Shown here in pieces: positions 18,728-28,249 of a stretch of 64,000 nt of DNA. A program made the position numbers and the translations under genes. The notes under the pieces were generated by a model that saw nothing but the letters and a program-made list of their open reading frames with translations, had not been told where the DNA came from and made no database searches. Each line of letters begins with the position of its first letter. Within the stretch, counting starts at the first letter, position 1. The stretch is from Lacrimispora sinapis (GTDB lineage: Bacteria; Bacillota; Clostridia; Lachnospirales; Lachnospiraceae). The stretch is from NCBI RefSeq assembly GCF_043633585.1, contig NZ_CP141832.1, positions 1,612,001 to 1,676,000 of the forward strand. The letters are read 5' to 3'.

Positions 18728-20493
18728 ATGAAGACCAAAAGGAAGTCTTAAAAAAGGATACCATGCTCCGGATGTTTAAGTATCTTTTGGATTATAAAAA
18801 AGAAATCGTGATCGTGTTGTTTGTCATGGCGGGAACCATAACCATCAGTTTGCTGGCCCCCCTGATCATGGAGTATGCCATCAATGTTTGCGTGGCACAG
18901 AAGGACATGAAAGGACTGCTGCGGCTGGGAGCCGGGGCGGTGGTTCTGTACCTGCTTTTTTTGATGGGAACCAAGATCCGGATGCGCTTGATGGCGGAGG
19001 TGTCCAATAAGGTGCTTTTAAATATCCGGGAAGAGTTATACCGCCATATACAGACCCTGGGCTTCGGCTTTTTTGACAGCCGTCCCACTGGGAAAATACT
19101 GGCCAGGATCATTGGAGATGTGAATTCGTTAAAAGATGTTTTATCAGATAGTGTGACCCAGCTGATTCCTGATCTTTTGACTGTGATTTTCGTGGCAGTT
19201 ATTATGCTGGTGAAAAATTACCGGCTGGCTATGGCGGCTTTGCTGACACTTCCTATCTTAGCCGTGGGCATGTTTTTCATTGAAACCACAGTTCATAGAA
19301 GGTGGCAGGTCTATCGGAAGAAAACCTCCAATTTAAATGCATATGTCCATGAGGATCTTTCCGGTATCAGGATCATACAAAGCTTTGCCGCAGAGCCGGA
19401 AACAAAGAAGATGTTCCATGATCTGGTGAATCAGCATTACAGATCATTCATTGATGCGGTCCTTGTCGCCGATGCGTTCGGTCCTCTGGTGGAGATCACC
19501 TGGGGCCTGGGAGGATTTTTGCTGTATTTTATCGGTATCCGCATTGTAGGAGTGGAACAGATCGGAATCGGTACGTTTCTGGCTTTTTCCACCTATATCG
19601 CCATGTTCTGGAGCCCGATCCGCAATCTGGCCAACTTTTATAATAAACTGACTACCAATATATCCGCCGCAGAACGTATTTTTGATATCATTGATACGGA
19701 ATCGGAAATCATGGATCAGGCAGGAGCGGAAGACTTGCAGGAAATAAAAGGAGAGGTGGTATTTGAAAATGTTTCCTTTGCTTACAGCGATGAACCGGAC
19801 CGCCTGATCTTAAATAACGTTAGTTTTTCGGTGAAACCAGGTGAGACCATTGCGCTGGTGGGACCTACGGGAGCAGGTAAGACCACGATTGTCAATCTGA
19901 TCAGCCGTTTTTATGAAGCCACCAAGGGAAGTATAAAAATCGACGGCCATGAGGTCAAAGATGCCACCTTAAAAAGTTTAAGAAGCCAGATGGGAATCAT
20001 GACCCAGGACAATTTCCTCTTTTCCGGAACCATAAGAGACAATATCCGGTATGGCCGGTTGGACGCATCTGAGGAGGAAGTCGTGGAGGCCGCAAAGGCG
20101 GTCAGTGCCCATGATTTTATCATGAAACTGGAACAGGGCTATGATACGGTGATCAGCGAAAGGGGAGCCGGATTATCCATTGGCCAGAGACAGCTTCTGG
20201 CATTTGCCAGAACCATGGTATCAAGGCCTGGAATCCTGATTCTTGATGAAGCCACCTCAAGCATTGACACCCACACAGAATTGCTGGTTCAAAAGGGGAT
20301 TGATGCACTTTTAAAAGGCAGGACCTCCTTTATAATTGCCCATCGTCTGTCCACCATCCGAAAGGCGGACCGGATCTTTGTTATTGACCAGGGAAATATT
20401 ATGGAATCCGGAAGCCACGAAGAGCTTTTGAATCTCCAGGGAGCCTATTATAAATTATACCGGAGCCAGTTTTCCCAGATGGAAAAGGATTGA
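18703..20493 (+). CDS. Heterodimeric ABC exporter subunit with catalytic ATPase site
   Basis: This 596-residue partner has a six-helix membrane domain and an ATPase domain with Walker A GPTGAGKTT (K393), an atypical signature LSIGQ (491-495) and a complete Walker B LDEATSS (E516). Its altered signature faces the degenerate Walker B of the first subunit, while its own catalytic site is completed by the first subunit's normal LSGGQ. The two proteins therefore complement each other as one consensus and one degenerate site, as known for BmrCD-type exporters. Translation is coupled by a 25-base overlap. Confidence 0.95.
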   Translation: MAVNSSRIDEDQKEVLKKDTMLRMFKYLLDYKKEIVIVLFVMAGTITISLLAPLIMEYAINVCVAQKDMKGLLRLGAGAVVLYLLFLMGTKIRMRLMAEVSNKVLLNIREELYRHIQTLGFGFFDSRPTGKILARIIGDVNSLKDVLSDSVTQLIPDLLTVIFVAVIMLVKNYRLAMAALLTLPILAVGMFFIETTVHRRWQVYRKKTSNLNAYVHEDLSGIRIIQSFAAEPETKKMFHDLVNQHYRSFIDAVLVADAFGPLVEITWGLGGFLLYFIGIRIVGVEQIGIGTFLAFSTYIAMFWSPIRNLANFYNKLTTNISAAERIFDIIDTESEIMDQAGAEDLQEIKGEVVFENVSFAYSDEPDRLILNNVSFSVKPGETIALVGPTGAGKTTIVNLISRFYEATKGSIKIDGHEVKDATLKSLRSQMGIMTQDNFLFSGTIRDNIRYGRLDASEEEVVEAAKAVSAHDFIMKLEQGYDTVISERGAGLSIGQRQLLAFARTMVSRPGILILDEATSSIDTHTELLVQKGIDALLKGRTSFIIAHRLSTIRKADRIFVIDQGNIMESGSHEELLNLQGAYYKLYRSQFSQMEKD

Positions 20494-20536
20494 CCGAACC
20501 GGGGAAATGCAATAGAATAGAACGTGAGGTGATAAA

Positions 20537-21418
20537 ATGACAGAAGGAGCATTGGTTTTAGAAGGAGGTTCCCTTCGGGGGGTTTTTACCGCCGGAGTGC
20601 TTGATGTACTTATGGAAAAGGAAATTGAATTGTCCTATGTAAATGGCGTTTCTGCAGGTTCTATGGCAGGAATGAGCTATATCAGCAAACAGATTGGCAG
20701 GACGATCAAGGTGAATCTGGATTATGTCAGAGATAAGCGGTTCCTTAGTTTTAGAAACATGGTAAAGAATCGCTCTATTTTTAATTTTGATTTTTTATTC
20801 GGGGAATTAAGCGATACCCTGGTTCCCTTTGATTATGATACCTTTCATAATTCCAAACAGATATTTGAAGTGGCGGCTACCCGCTGTAAGACAGGGAAGC
20901 CGGAATATTTTGAAAAAGGAACCTGTGAAGATTTTATCAGTGCGGTAAAGGCCTCAAGCAGTATTCCCATTCTTTCCGGTATGATCAGTGTCGGCGGGAA
21001 AAAATATCTGGATGGAGGCTGTTCCATGCCCATCGCCTATCAGAGGGCCATAGATCTTGGATATGAAAAGATTGTGGTGGTCCTCACCAGGGAACGGGGA
21101 TACCGGAAGCCGCCTCTGGATCAATGGACAAAAAGAGGATATGAGCGTTATTTTGCTCCTCTGCCCCATTTTTTGAAGGCGCTTGAAGAGGTTCCCGACC
21201 GATATAACCGTATGCAGGAGGAGATCGACCGGCTGGAAGAGGCTGGTAGAATCTATGTTATACGGCCGGATAAACATGTGACGGTACATAGAACCGAACA
21301 GGATAAGCGTAAATTGCAGGCACTTTATGAAGACGGCCGGCGGCTGGCAGAGTCCCAGGTAGAGGAACTGAAGGTTTATTTGGGCATGAAAGCGGAAGGA
21401 AAGGAAGAAACGGTATAA
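20537..21418 (+). CDS. Patatin-like phospholipase
   Basis: This 293-residue serine hydrolase has the patatin fold. The oxyanion stretch LEGGSLRGVFTAGVLD is followed by the nucleophile elbow GVSAGS with S39, and the catalytic dyad aspartate is D159 in YLDGGCSMPI. It resembles the YjjU/RssA-type bacterial patatins of unknown physiological substrate. GTGAGGTGA precedes the ATG. It ends three bases before pcrA, so the two are probably co-transcribed. Confidence 0.9.
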   Translation: MTEGALVLEGGSLRGVFTAGVLDVLMEKEIELSYVNGVSAGSMAGMSYISKQIGRTIKVNLDYVRDKRFLSFRNMVKNRSIFNFDFLFGELSDTLVPFDYDTFHNSKQIFEVAATRCKTGKPEYFEKGTCEDFISAVKASSSIPILSGMISVGGKKYLDGGCSMPIAYQRAIDLGYEKIVVVLTRERGYRKPPLDQWTKRGYERYFAPLPHFLKALEEVPDRYNRMQEEIDRLEEAGRIYVIRPDKHVTVHRTEQDKRKLQALYEDGRRLAESQVEELKVYLGMKAEGKEETV

Positions 21419-21421
21419 TTT

Positions 21422-23701
21422 ATGAGCATTTATGATACTTTAAATCCCATGCAAAAGGAAGCGGTTCTCCATACGGAGGGACCGCTTCTTGTACTGGCTG
21501 GAGCCGGGTCAGGAAAGACCAGGGTACTTACACACCGGATTGCCTATTTGATAGAAGAAAAAGGGGTTAATCCATGGAACATCCTTGCCATTACATTTAC
21601 CAATAAAGCGGCCGGAGAGATGAGGGAACGCGTGGACCGACTGGTAGGATTCGGAGCTGACAGCATCTGGGTCTCCACATTTCATTCCTCCTGTGTCCGT
21701 ATTTTAAGGCGGCACATTGAAAGCCTGGGTTATACCACGAATTTTACCATATACGATTCCGACGACCAAAAGACGCTGATGCGCCATGTGCTGAAAAAAC
21801 TTGAACTGGACCCAAAGGTGTATAAAGACCGGGCAATGCTGGGTGTGATTTCCTCATCGAAAAATGAGCTGATAACAGCTGCGGAATTTGAAGCCGGTTC
21901 TACCGGTGATTTCCGTCAGAAAAAAGTGGCTCAGGTTTATAAGGAATATCAAAGCCAGTTAAAGAAGAACAATGCCCTGGATTTTGATGATCTGATCATG
22001 AAGACGGTACAGCTTTTTGAGAGCAATCCGGAAATTCTTAATTACTACCAGGAACGTTTTAAATACATCTTAGTGGATGAATATCAGGATACCAACACCG
22101 CCCAGTTTAAGCTGGTCAGTCTTCTGGCAGGCAAATACAGGAATCTCTGTGTGGTTGGGGATGATGACCAGTCCATCTATAAGTTCCGAGGGGCGAATAT
22201 AGAGAATATTTTAAACTTTGAAAAGGCTTATCCTGGTGCAGTGGTCATAAAGCTGGAGCAGAATTACCGTTCCAGCCAGAGCATTTTAAATGCAGCCAAT
22301 GAAGTCATACGCCACAACAGGGGCCGGAAGGACAAGACCCTTTGGACCGCCAATGAGGAGGGGCCTCTGGTCCTTTTCAAGCAGTTTGAAAATGCCGGTG
22401 AGGAGGCGGATGCCATTGTCCGGGATATTTTAAACAGCGCTGCCGACTATCAGGACTGTGCCGTTTTATACCGGACCAATGCCCAGTCCCGTCTGATTGA
22501 AGAAAAGTGTCTTCAGCACAATGTACCTTACCGCATGGTGGGAGGCGTCAACTTCTATCAAAGAAAAGAAATCAAGGATGTACTGGCTTACTTAAAAACC
22601 ATTGCCAATGGAAGGGATGATCTTTCCGCATTGAGAGTTATTAACGTTCCAAAGCGCGGCATCGGAGCCACCAGTCTATCCAGGATTCAGGCGTTTGCGT
22701 CCGAGCATGGATTTGGCATTTATGACGCCTTTTGCCGGGCAAAGGCAGTTCCTGGCCTGGGAAAAGCGGCAGATAAGGTGCTTGGCTTTACCGCACAGAT
22801 CGAGGATTTTAGAGACCGGATTCAGGAAGAGGCCTACTCCATCCATGATTTGATCGAAGATGTGCTTGATGAAACCGGATATTTAAAGGAATTGGAATCA
22901 GAAGGAGAAATCGAGTACCAGACCCGTCTTGAGAATATAGAAGAGCTTATTAATAAAGCGGTCAGCTTTGAAGGGGACCATGAACATCCGGATCTCAATG
23001 AATTCCTGGAGGAAGTAGCTCTTGTGGCGGATGTAGACCGGATGGATGATTCGGAAAACCGGGTGACGCTTATGACCCTCCACAGCGCCAAGGGGTTAGA
23101 GTTCCCCAGAGTGTATTTAAGCGGAATGGAAGACGGTTTATTCCCAAGCATGATGTCCATTTCCTCAGATGATAAAGAAGATGTGGAGGAGGAACGCCGG
23201 CTTTGCTATGTGGGGATTACCAGAGCACAAAAGTTCTTGATGATGACCGCGGCAAGACAGCGCATGGTCAATGGAGAGACCCGGTATTCCAAGGTCAGCC
23301 GGTTTGTGGAGGAGATCCCCGACCACCTTTTGGATTCCAACAAACTGGAACCGAGACTTTCATCGGTGCGCAGTAATACCGATTTTGATGACAGTGCACT
23401 GCCATGGGGAAAGCCGTCCGTACGTTCCGCCGGAGTCAGCAGTTTCGGACCGGGTAAGAACGCCTATGCTTCCAAAACTGCGCAGCCGGCGTCAAGCCCT
23501 GGGTTTGGAAAGGCATTTACGGTTGAGAAGGCAGCTTCCTTAGACTATAAAGAAGGTGACCGGGTCAGCCATATCAAGTTTGGAGAAGGCCAGGTGATGG
23601 AAATTAAGGATGGCGGAAGAGATTACGAAGTTACCGTTCATTTCGAGAAAGCAGGCGTTAAAAAAATGTTCGCTTCTTTTGCTAAATTGAAACTTTTGTA
23701 A
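21422..23701 (+). CDS. pcrA: ATP-dependent DNA helicase PcrA (UvrD family)
   Basis: The 759-residue protein is a superfamily 1A 3'-5' helicase acting in repair and rolling-circle replication. Motif I is AGAGSGKTRVL near residue 30, motif II DEYQDTN, motif III VVGDDDQSIYKFRGA, motif IV QNYRS, and the C-terminal motifs include TLHSAKGLEF and EERRLCYVGITRA. A C-terminal Tudor-like segment (GDRVSHIKFGEGQV), typical of PcrA and used for RNA polymerase contact, is present. The ATG is 3 bases after the patatin gene stop. Confidence 0.97.
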   Translation: MSIYDTLNPMQKEAVLHTEGPLLVLAGAGSGKTRVLTHRIAYLIEEKGVNPWNILAITFTNKAAGEMRERVDRLVGFGADSIWVSTFHSSCVRILRRHIESLGYTTNFTIYDSDDQKTLMRHVLKKLELDPKVYKDRAMLGVISSSKNELITAAEFEAGSTGDFRQKKVAQVYKEYQSQLKKNNALDFDDLIMKTVQLFESNPEILNYYQERFKYILVDEYQDTNTAQFKLVSLLAGKYRNLCVVGDDDQSIYKFRGANIENILNFEKAYPGAVVIKLEQNYRSSQSILNAANEVIRHNRGRKDKTLWTANEEGPLVLFKQFENAGEEADAIVRDILNSAADYQDCAVLYRTNAQSRLIEEKCLQHNVPYRMVGGVNFYQRKEIKDVLAYLKTIANGRDDLSALRVINVPKRGIGATSLSRIQAFASEHGFGIYDAFCRAKAVPGLGKAADKVLGFTAQIEDFRDRIQEEAYSIHDLIEDVLDETGYLKELESEGEIEYQTRLENIEELINKAVSFEGDHEHPDLNEFLEEVALVADVDRMDDSENRVTLMTLHSAKGLEFPRVYLSGMEDGLFPSMMSISSDDKEDVEEERRLCYVGITRAQKFLMMTAARQRMVNGETRYSKVSRFVEEIPDHLLDSNKLEPRLSSVRSNTDFDDSALPWGKPSVRSAGVSSFGPGKNAYASKTAQPASSPGFGKAFTVEKAASLDYKEGDRVSHIKFGEGQVMEIKDGGRDYEVTVHFEKAGVKKMFASFAKLKLL

Positions 23702-23765
23702 ATTAAATTATAAATACATAAAATTTAAAAAAATTGTGAAAATGATAGTAAAAGAACCGATATAA

Positions 23766-23774
23766 TGGTATAAT
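23766..23774 (+). promoter_or_regulatory. Extended -10 promoter element before the small membrane protein gene
   Basis: TGG-TATAAT is an extended -10 box; another TATAAT lies just upstream at 23761-23766. No good -35 is visible at standard spacing, which extended -10 promoters tolerate. It would drive the gene at 23849. Confidence 0.6.
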
Positions 23775-23848
23775 AACTCCCATAGGCAGAGAGACGAATC
23801 CTTTGCCGTAATTAAGGAAAGCAAGGCTCTCAGAAAGGACGTGGAGAC

Positions 23849-24142
23849 ATGAACAGATTTGATGCAATGAGCAAAGAGGCTATGAGCAGACTGGAAGATC
23901 TTATGAACTCAAGCAGAGTGAATGATTTGCTTCATAAAAGAGAACAGGAAGAGAAGAAGAAAAACTGTATCCTCTGGATACTGGCGATTGTAGGTGCGGT
24001 AGCAGCAGTGGCAGGAATTGCCTATACCGTATATCGTTTCTTCACACCGGATTATTTGGAAGATTTTGAAGATGATTTTGATGACGATTTCGACGATGAT
24101 TTCTTTGAAGACGACCAGTCCGACGAAAGTTCTGAAAAGTAA
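23849..24142 (+). CDS. Small single-pass membrane protein with very acidic tail
   Basis: This 97-residue protein has a charged N-terminal helix, one transmembrane segment (about 41-64, CILWILAIVGAVAAVAGIAYTVYRF) and a tail dominated by Asp/Glu/Phe (DDFDDDFDDDFFEDDQ). It is of a kind common in Lachnospiraceae next to housekeeping genes. No function is known to me. It has its own promoter upstream and a terminator directly downstream, so it is monocistronic. Confidence 0.8.
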   Translation: MNRFDAMSKEAMSRLEDLMNSSRVNDLLHKREQEEKKKNCILWILAIVGAVAAVAGIAYTVYRFFTPDYLEDFEDDFDDDFDDDFFEDDQSDESSEK

Positions 24143-24165
24143 GATTGGCATTATAATAGAGAGAG

Positions 24166-24196
24166 AGCGTGCCTCAATTGATGAGACACGCTTTTT
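24166..24196 (+). terminator. Terminator after the acidic membrane protein gene
   Basis: AGCGTG-C-CTCA and TGAG-A-CACGCT form a stem with one mismatch and an ATTGA-type loop, followed by TTTTT. Confidence 0.85.
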
Positions 24197-24235
24197 GCTC
24201 GATTGGATATAATTAAAAGGATAGGAGTCAGCATA

Positions 24236-25594
24236 GTGAAAAAGGGTGAGATATACGAAGGAACCGTCGGCCGTTTTGATTTTCCGGATAAAGGGATCAT
24301 CGAACTGCCGGAGGGAAAAATTACAGTGAAGCATGCACTTCCGGGGCAGAAGCTGCGTGTGATGATCAACAAGAAACGTGGTGGAAAGGCAGAAGGCCGA
24401 ATTCTTGAGGTGCTTGAACCTTCCAGTCTGGAGACTGCGGCAGACCCCTGCCCTCATTTCGGAAGCTGCGGAGGCTGTACGTATCAGACGATACCTTATG
24501 AAGAGCAGTTAAAAATCAAAGAGAAACAGGTAAAAGATTTAATTGACGGTGTCTGTGAGTCCTATGATTTTGAAGGAATTAAGGCCAGTCCTATTGAAGA
24601 CGGATACCGGAATAAGATGGAGTTTTCCTTTGGAGACGAATACAAAGATGGCCCTCTGGCTCTTGGAATGCACAAGAGGGGCAGTTTTTATGATGTGGTG
24701 ACCACCACGGATTGCAGGATCGTAAATTCTGATTTCTGCCATATATTAAAAACAGTCAAGGAATATTTTGAAGCCCGGGGAACGGGATTTTATAAGAAAA
24801 TGCAGCATATCGGATATCTGCGGCATCTTTTGGTCCGCCGTGCCATTAAGACCGGTGAAATTTTAATCGATCTGGTAACCACGACACAGGAAGACATGGA
24901 CCTGACTCCATTAACAGAGCAATTGCTGAAGCTGGAGTTAAACGGTAAGATTGTTGGTATCCTTCATACGTTGAACGACAGTCTTGCGGATGTGGTAAAA
25001 AGTGACAGGACCGATATTTTGTACGGGCAGGATTATTTTTATGAAGAACTTTTAGGACTGAGATTTAAAATTTCTCCGTTTTCCTTCTTTCAGACCAATT
25101 CTCTGGGAGCGGAAGTGCTTTATGAAACCACAAGAAGGTATGTGGGTGAAACAAAGGATAAGGTGGTATTTGACTTATACAGCGGAACAGGAACCATTGC
25201 TCAGATCATAGCGCCGGTTGCCAAGAAAGTCGTGGGAGTGGAGATTGTTTCCGAAGCGGTAGACGCTGCCAGGGAAAATGCCAAACTTAACGGCCTGGAC
25301 AATTGCGAATTTATTGCCGGAGATGTGTTGAAGGTGATTGATGAACTAAAGGACAAACCGGATCTCATTATTCTGGATCCTCCCAGAGATGGAATCCATC
25401 CGAAGGCTCTTTTAAAGATCATTGATTTTGGCGTGGACAGGCTGGTGTATGTGTCCTGCAAGCCAACAAGCCTAACCAGGGATTTGGTGGTGCTGCAGGA
25501 GAATGGGTATCGGGTGGAGAAGGTGTGTTGCGTGGATATGTTTCCTTCTACGGCGAATGTTGAAACGGTTTGTCTTCTGTCGAGGAAACCTTGA
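24236..25594 (+). CDS. rlmD: 23S rRNA (uracil-5-)-methyltransferase RlmD/RlmCD
   Basis: The product (452 residues from a GTG at 24236 with AGGAGT upstream) transfers a methyl group from S-adenosylmethionine to C5 of a uridine in 23S rRNA. An N-terminal TRAM domain (EIYEGTVGRFDFPDKG...GRILEVL) is followed by iron-sulfur ligands C72, C78 and C81 in CPHFGSCGGC, the SAM motif DLYSGTGTIAQ, the DPPRDG motif and the catalytic cysteine C408 in YVSCKPTSLTRDL. It is complete. The accessory region starts just after its stop; the 3' end of this gene is used as an integration site by some Firmicute elements. Confidence 0.95.
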   Translation: MKKGEIYEGTVGRFDFPDKGIIELPEGKITVKHALPGQKLRVMINKKRGGKAEGRILEVLEPSSLETAADPCPHFGSCGGCTYQTIPYEEQLKIKEKQVKDLIDGVCESYDFEGIKASPIEDGYRNKMEFSFGDEYKDGPLALGMHKRGSFYDVVTTTDCRIVNSDFCHILKTVKEYFEARGTGFYKKMQHIGYLRHLLVRRAIKTGEILIDLVTTTQEDMDLTPLTEQLLKLELNGKIVGILHTLNDSLADVVKSDRTDILYGQDYFYEELLGLRFKISPFSFFQTNSLGAEVLYETTRRYVGETKDKVVFDLYSGTGTIAQIIAPVAKKVVGVEIVSEAVDAARENAKLNGLDNCEFIAGDVLKVIDELKDKPDLIILDPPRDGIHPKALLKIIDFGVDRLVYVSCKPTSLTRDLVVLQENGYRVEKVCCVDMFPSTANVETVCLLSRKP

Positions 25595-25652
25595 ATTTAT
25601 GTGGGATTGAGAGGTTTTTTCTGAGATTATGAGTCTGTGCTAATAAAATCTG

Positions 25653-25696
25653 TTTGGCGTTACTGAAATCCTAAAGGGGGATGGGGTAACGCCAAA
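25653..25696. repeat. 11-bp inverted repeat after rlmD
   Basis: TTTGGCGTTAC (25653-25663) is repeated inverted as GTAACGCCAAA (25686-25696) around a 22-base purine-rich loop. No T run follows, so it is not a simple terminator. It lies at the border between the housekeeping genes and the accessory region and could be an element end or a recombinase site. Confidence 0.6.
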
Positions 25697-25801
25697 ATGT
25701 CTGTTTCAGGACTTTTGCGGAAAAGATAGATTTTCGCTAAAAGGTATATTGGAATATGCGTATTTTCATAATTATGATAAGGGAGTATGCTAAAGAGATG
25801 T

Positions 25802-26731
25802 TTATTGCAACAGTGGGCTCTCAATTCCATCTAGCAAATCCCGTTTATTTAAAAAGTTATCATGCATTTCTTCAAGGAGAACTATCAGTTGTTGATCTTC
25901 GGCAACTTCTGTACATAAATCTTGGGATATGCCATGACCAGAAAAACCTTTAATGAATTTTATTATTGTATCACAGCATATAATCAATACTGGGTTGAGT
26001 TGGCGAATATCGGCTTCATGTTCTTGAAAATTAGGGCTGAAAGTATCGGAGGCTTTGTCGTAATTCAAGTAATTCTGGGTGATATCCACCCAATCGCCAT
26101 GAATATTATGACATTTGGTTCTGTATGCAATATCGTATAGACGCTGATTTCCAGTAGAGCGGAATTTGTCACTAATGTTGGGAACTTTAGTTTTATTTTC
26201 TCTGACTTCCTCATAAGATATTCCAGCTTTATTATAAGTGTTGTGTATGGAACTTAATAATTCTGTCTGCCATGGTGATGTTTTTCCTCCATTTTTTTTA
26301 ATGTCATCGTTAATTGCTTTTTCAAAAAAGGCTTCCGGTTTTAAGCTATGTACGCGAAAATCATTTAATTGTGAACTTTGGTAGTTGAGAACAAAGTATT
26401 GTAGATTCATATTATCTTCCAATAACATTCTCTCAAAAAAACCAGCCAATTCGGTGGTCATTGTTCTTTTACACACTAAACGTCTTTGAAAACAGAGCAT
26501 TTTGTAAATACGTATTAGCTGTCCATATATAACGGCTTCATCTCTATTATAGCCTTTTTGTGTGTGAACAGATGTCTGGATTATATATTCAATGCGGGCT
26601 GCAGGAAGCATGACTAAGTCACACCAAGTTTTTGTAAAATCATCATTTTGAACAGTATTGGATTCATTTTTCTGTATTAGTTCATTAATATTAGCGCTTA
26701 TGGTTTGACCAATATCTATAATATCTTCCAT
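25802..26731 (-). CDS. DUF5677-like protein, possible HEPN-type nuclease
   Basis: This 309-residue protein starts at an ATG with a perfect GAGGAGGA upstream. It is rich in helices and resembles DUF5677 family proteins. The segment YRTKCHNIHGDWVDI contains an arginine followed six residues later by histidine, the R-X4-6-H pattern of HEPN RNases, which act in toxin and abortive infection systems. That functional link is an inference. The gene is AT-rich, divergent from the HARE-HTH gene at 27230 and located between rlmD and the prophage, a position typical of defence cargo. Confidence 0.55.
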   Translation of the reverse strand: MEDIIDIGQTISANINELIQKNESNTVQNDDFTKTWCDLVMLPAARIEYIIQTSVHTQKGYNRDEAVIYGQLIRIYKMLCFQRRLVCKRTMTTELAGFFERMLLEDNMNLQYFVLNYQSSQLNDFRVHSLKPEAFFEKAINDDIKKNGGKTSPWQTELLSSIHNTYNKAGISYEEVRENKTKVPNISDKFRSTGNQRLYDIAYRTKCHNIHGDWVDITQNYLNYDKASDTFSPNFQEHEADIRQLNPVLIICCDTIIKFIKGFSGHGISQDLCTEVAEDQQLIVLLEEMHDNFLNKRDLLDGIESPLLQ

Positions 26732-27229
26732 TTGAAGTCCTCCTCAATTTTAATTGAAAATTGTCAACATTTTCTGGTTAGTCAGGAATTACAACGCAAT
26801 GGTCAACAACGTCTCTCTTAGTATCATTTAAAACAAAGTAGTTTATTGTGTATAACGAGTTCGTCAAGAACAAATAAATTTGCAATATCTCATTCTAAAG
26901 GTCGGTAGGTTTCAGTTTGTATAATCATAAAATACTCCTAGCATCTTATGAAACTATTATAACAAAAATATAAATAAAGAAAAAGATGAAAAAAGCAGAT
27001 GGATTTTTCTAATCTGTTGAGTATTTAATTTGATAATTGTTTATGGAAGAAAAATTAGGGTTTAGCTAAGAGGCAACTTATATTTATGAAATATCAATTG
27101 AAAAAAGAAAGTAGCTAATATAGAATAAAAATATATCAGATAGATACATATCTCTATTGGGGATTCTCCCAAACTTTCCTAGAATGTGATACAATAAAAA
27201 ATAACATGTACGAAAGGGGAAATTAATTA
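26732..27229. other. AT-rich divergent intergenic region
   Basis: This 498-base stretch is strongly AT-rich. It holds the leftward signals of the DUF5677-like gene and the rightward promoter of the HARE-HTH gene: an extended -10 (TGA-TACAAT at 27187-27195) with no clear -35. On the minus strand a good AGGAG precedes an ATG at 26928 that opens only 12 codons (to 26890), then a further 21 open codons follow the stop, possibly a gene remnant. Confidence 0.45.
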
Positions 27230-28168
27230 ATGGGTTATAGCTTTTTAGATTTAGCAAAAGAAGTATTAGAACACGAAAACATACCACTGTCAGTAGAAGA
27301 ATTGTGGGAAGCGGCGGGCAGATATGGCTTATTGGAGAAACTTTCTTCCTCCGGCAAAACCCCTATCCGTACCCTGTCAGCCAGAATATATGTAGACCTC
27401 AAGAACAACCAGGATACGATATTTGAACAGGTAAGCAAACGCCCGGTCAAGTTCTTCCTGAAAGGTCAAACGGCAGGATTACAGGAGTATGAGGACAGGC
27501 AGGAACGGGCAGGAAAGAAGCTGAAATTTGCAGAACGGGATTTACACATTCTGCTTTCCAGTTTTGTGAATTCCGATGAACATTTTAAATGCTCTACAAA
27601 AACCATATACCATGAAGTTTCCAAGCGTGAAAAGAGTGGAAAGAACAAATGGCTGCACCCGGATCTTGTAGGGGTACATTTTCCCTTTGAATCTTATACA
27701 CCGAATACCCTTAAGCTATTTGATATTTTAAAAGTGAATCCTTATAAGCTGTATTCCTTTGAAATGAAAATCAATATCAATCTTGCCAACCTCCGGGAGT
27801 ATTATTTCCAGGCAGTTTCCAATTCCAGTTGGGCGCATGAAGGCTATCTGGTAGCACTACATATTACGGAGAACCCGGAATTAATGGATGAAATGCGCCG
27901 TTTAAACAATGCATTCGGGATCGGAGTAATCCGGTTAGATGCGGAGCATTTCATGCAAAGTGAAATCCTGTTCTCGGCAAAGGAAAAGGAATCCCTTGAC
28001 TGGGATACCATTAACCGTCTGGTCGATAGCAACCCGGATTTTAAGAAATTCCTGGAAGACTTAATGGAAGATATCAAAGTAGGGAAGATTAAGAGTAAAT
28101 ATGATGAAACCTACACCGAAGAAGAGCAGATGTGCCAGTATGCTTTAAAATGCGGAATCCTGTCTTGA
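27230..28168 (+). CDS. HARE-HTH domain protein, HrgA/COG2958-like (possible restriction-type effector)
   Basis: The 312-residue protein begins with a HARE-HTH winged helix (about residues 1-75: SFLDLAKEVLEHENIPLSVEELWEAAGRYGL and SARIYVDLKNN). Aravind and Iyer described this domain at the N-terminus of restriction-like proteins and chromatin factors, proposing recognition of modified DNA. The remainder resembles HrgA/COG2958 proteins, which carry a restriction endonuclease-like region (LKVNPYKLYSFEMKININLANLREYYFQAVSNSSWAHEGYLVAL); the K in FEMKI and E/D residues nearby could form the nuclease core. A terminator follows. A methylation-dependent nuclease role is inferred. Confidence 0.75.
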   Translation: MGYSFLDLAKEVLEHENIPLSVEELWEAAGRYGLLEKLSSSGKTPIRTLSARIYVDLKNNQDTIFEQVSKRPVKFFLKGQTAGLQEYEDRQERAGKKLKFAERDLHILLSSFVNSDEHFKCSTKTIYHEVSKREKSGKNKWLHPDLVGVHFPFESYTPNTLKLFDILKVNPYKLYSFEMKININLANLREYYFQAVSNSSWAHEGYLVALHITENPELMDEMRRLNNAFGIGVIRLDAEHFMQSEILFSAKEKESLDWDTINRLVDSNPDFKKFLEDLMEDIKVGKIKSKYDETYTEEEQMCQYALKCGILS

Positions 28169-28203
28169 ATTTCTGACAGCAACAATTCTAATTCAAATCA
28201 TAT

Positions 28204-28249
28204 ATCCCCACTGTCAGCTTAATGTTTAGCAGGCAGCAGGGGATTTTTT
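28204..28249 (+). terminator. Terminator after the HARE-HTH gene
   Basis: ATCCCC-A-CTGTC pairs with the downstream strand ending GCAGGGGAT, followed by TTTTTT. It separates the defence-like gene from the prophage regulatory region. Confidence 0.75.

Noticed and set aside
23909..24457. 182-codon minus-strand frame opposite the small acidic membrane protein and the rlmD start
   Set aside because: It spans a terminator and two well-supported plus-strand genes; no start signal was found.
27084..27287. 67-codon minus-strand frame upstream of the HARE-HTH gene
   Set aside because: AT-rich sequence gives a Leu/Phe/Tyr-rich low-complexity translation; it covers the promoter and start of the HARE-HTH gene and lacks a ribosome binding site.
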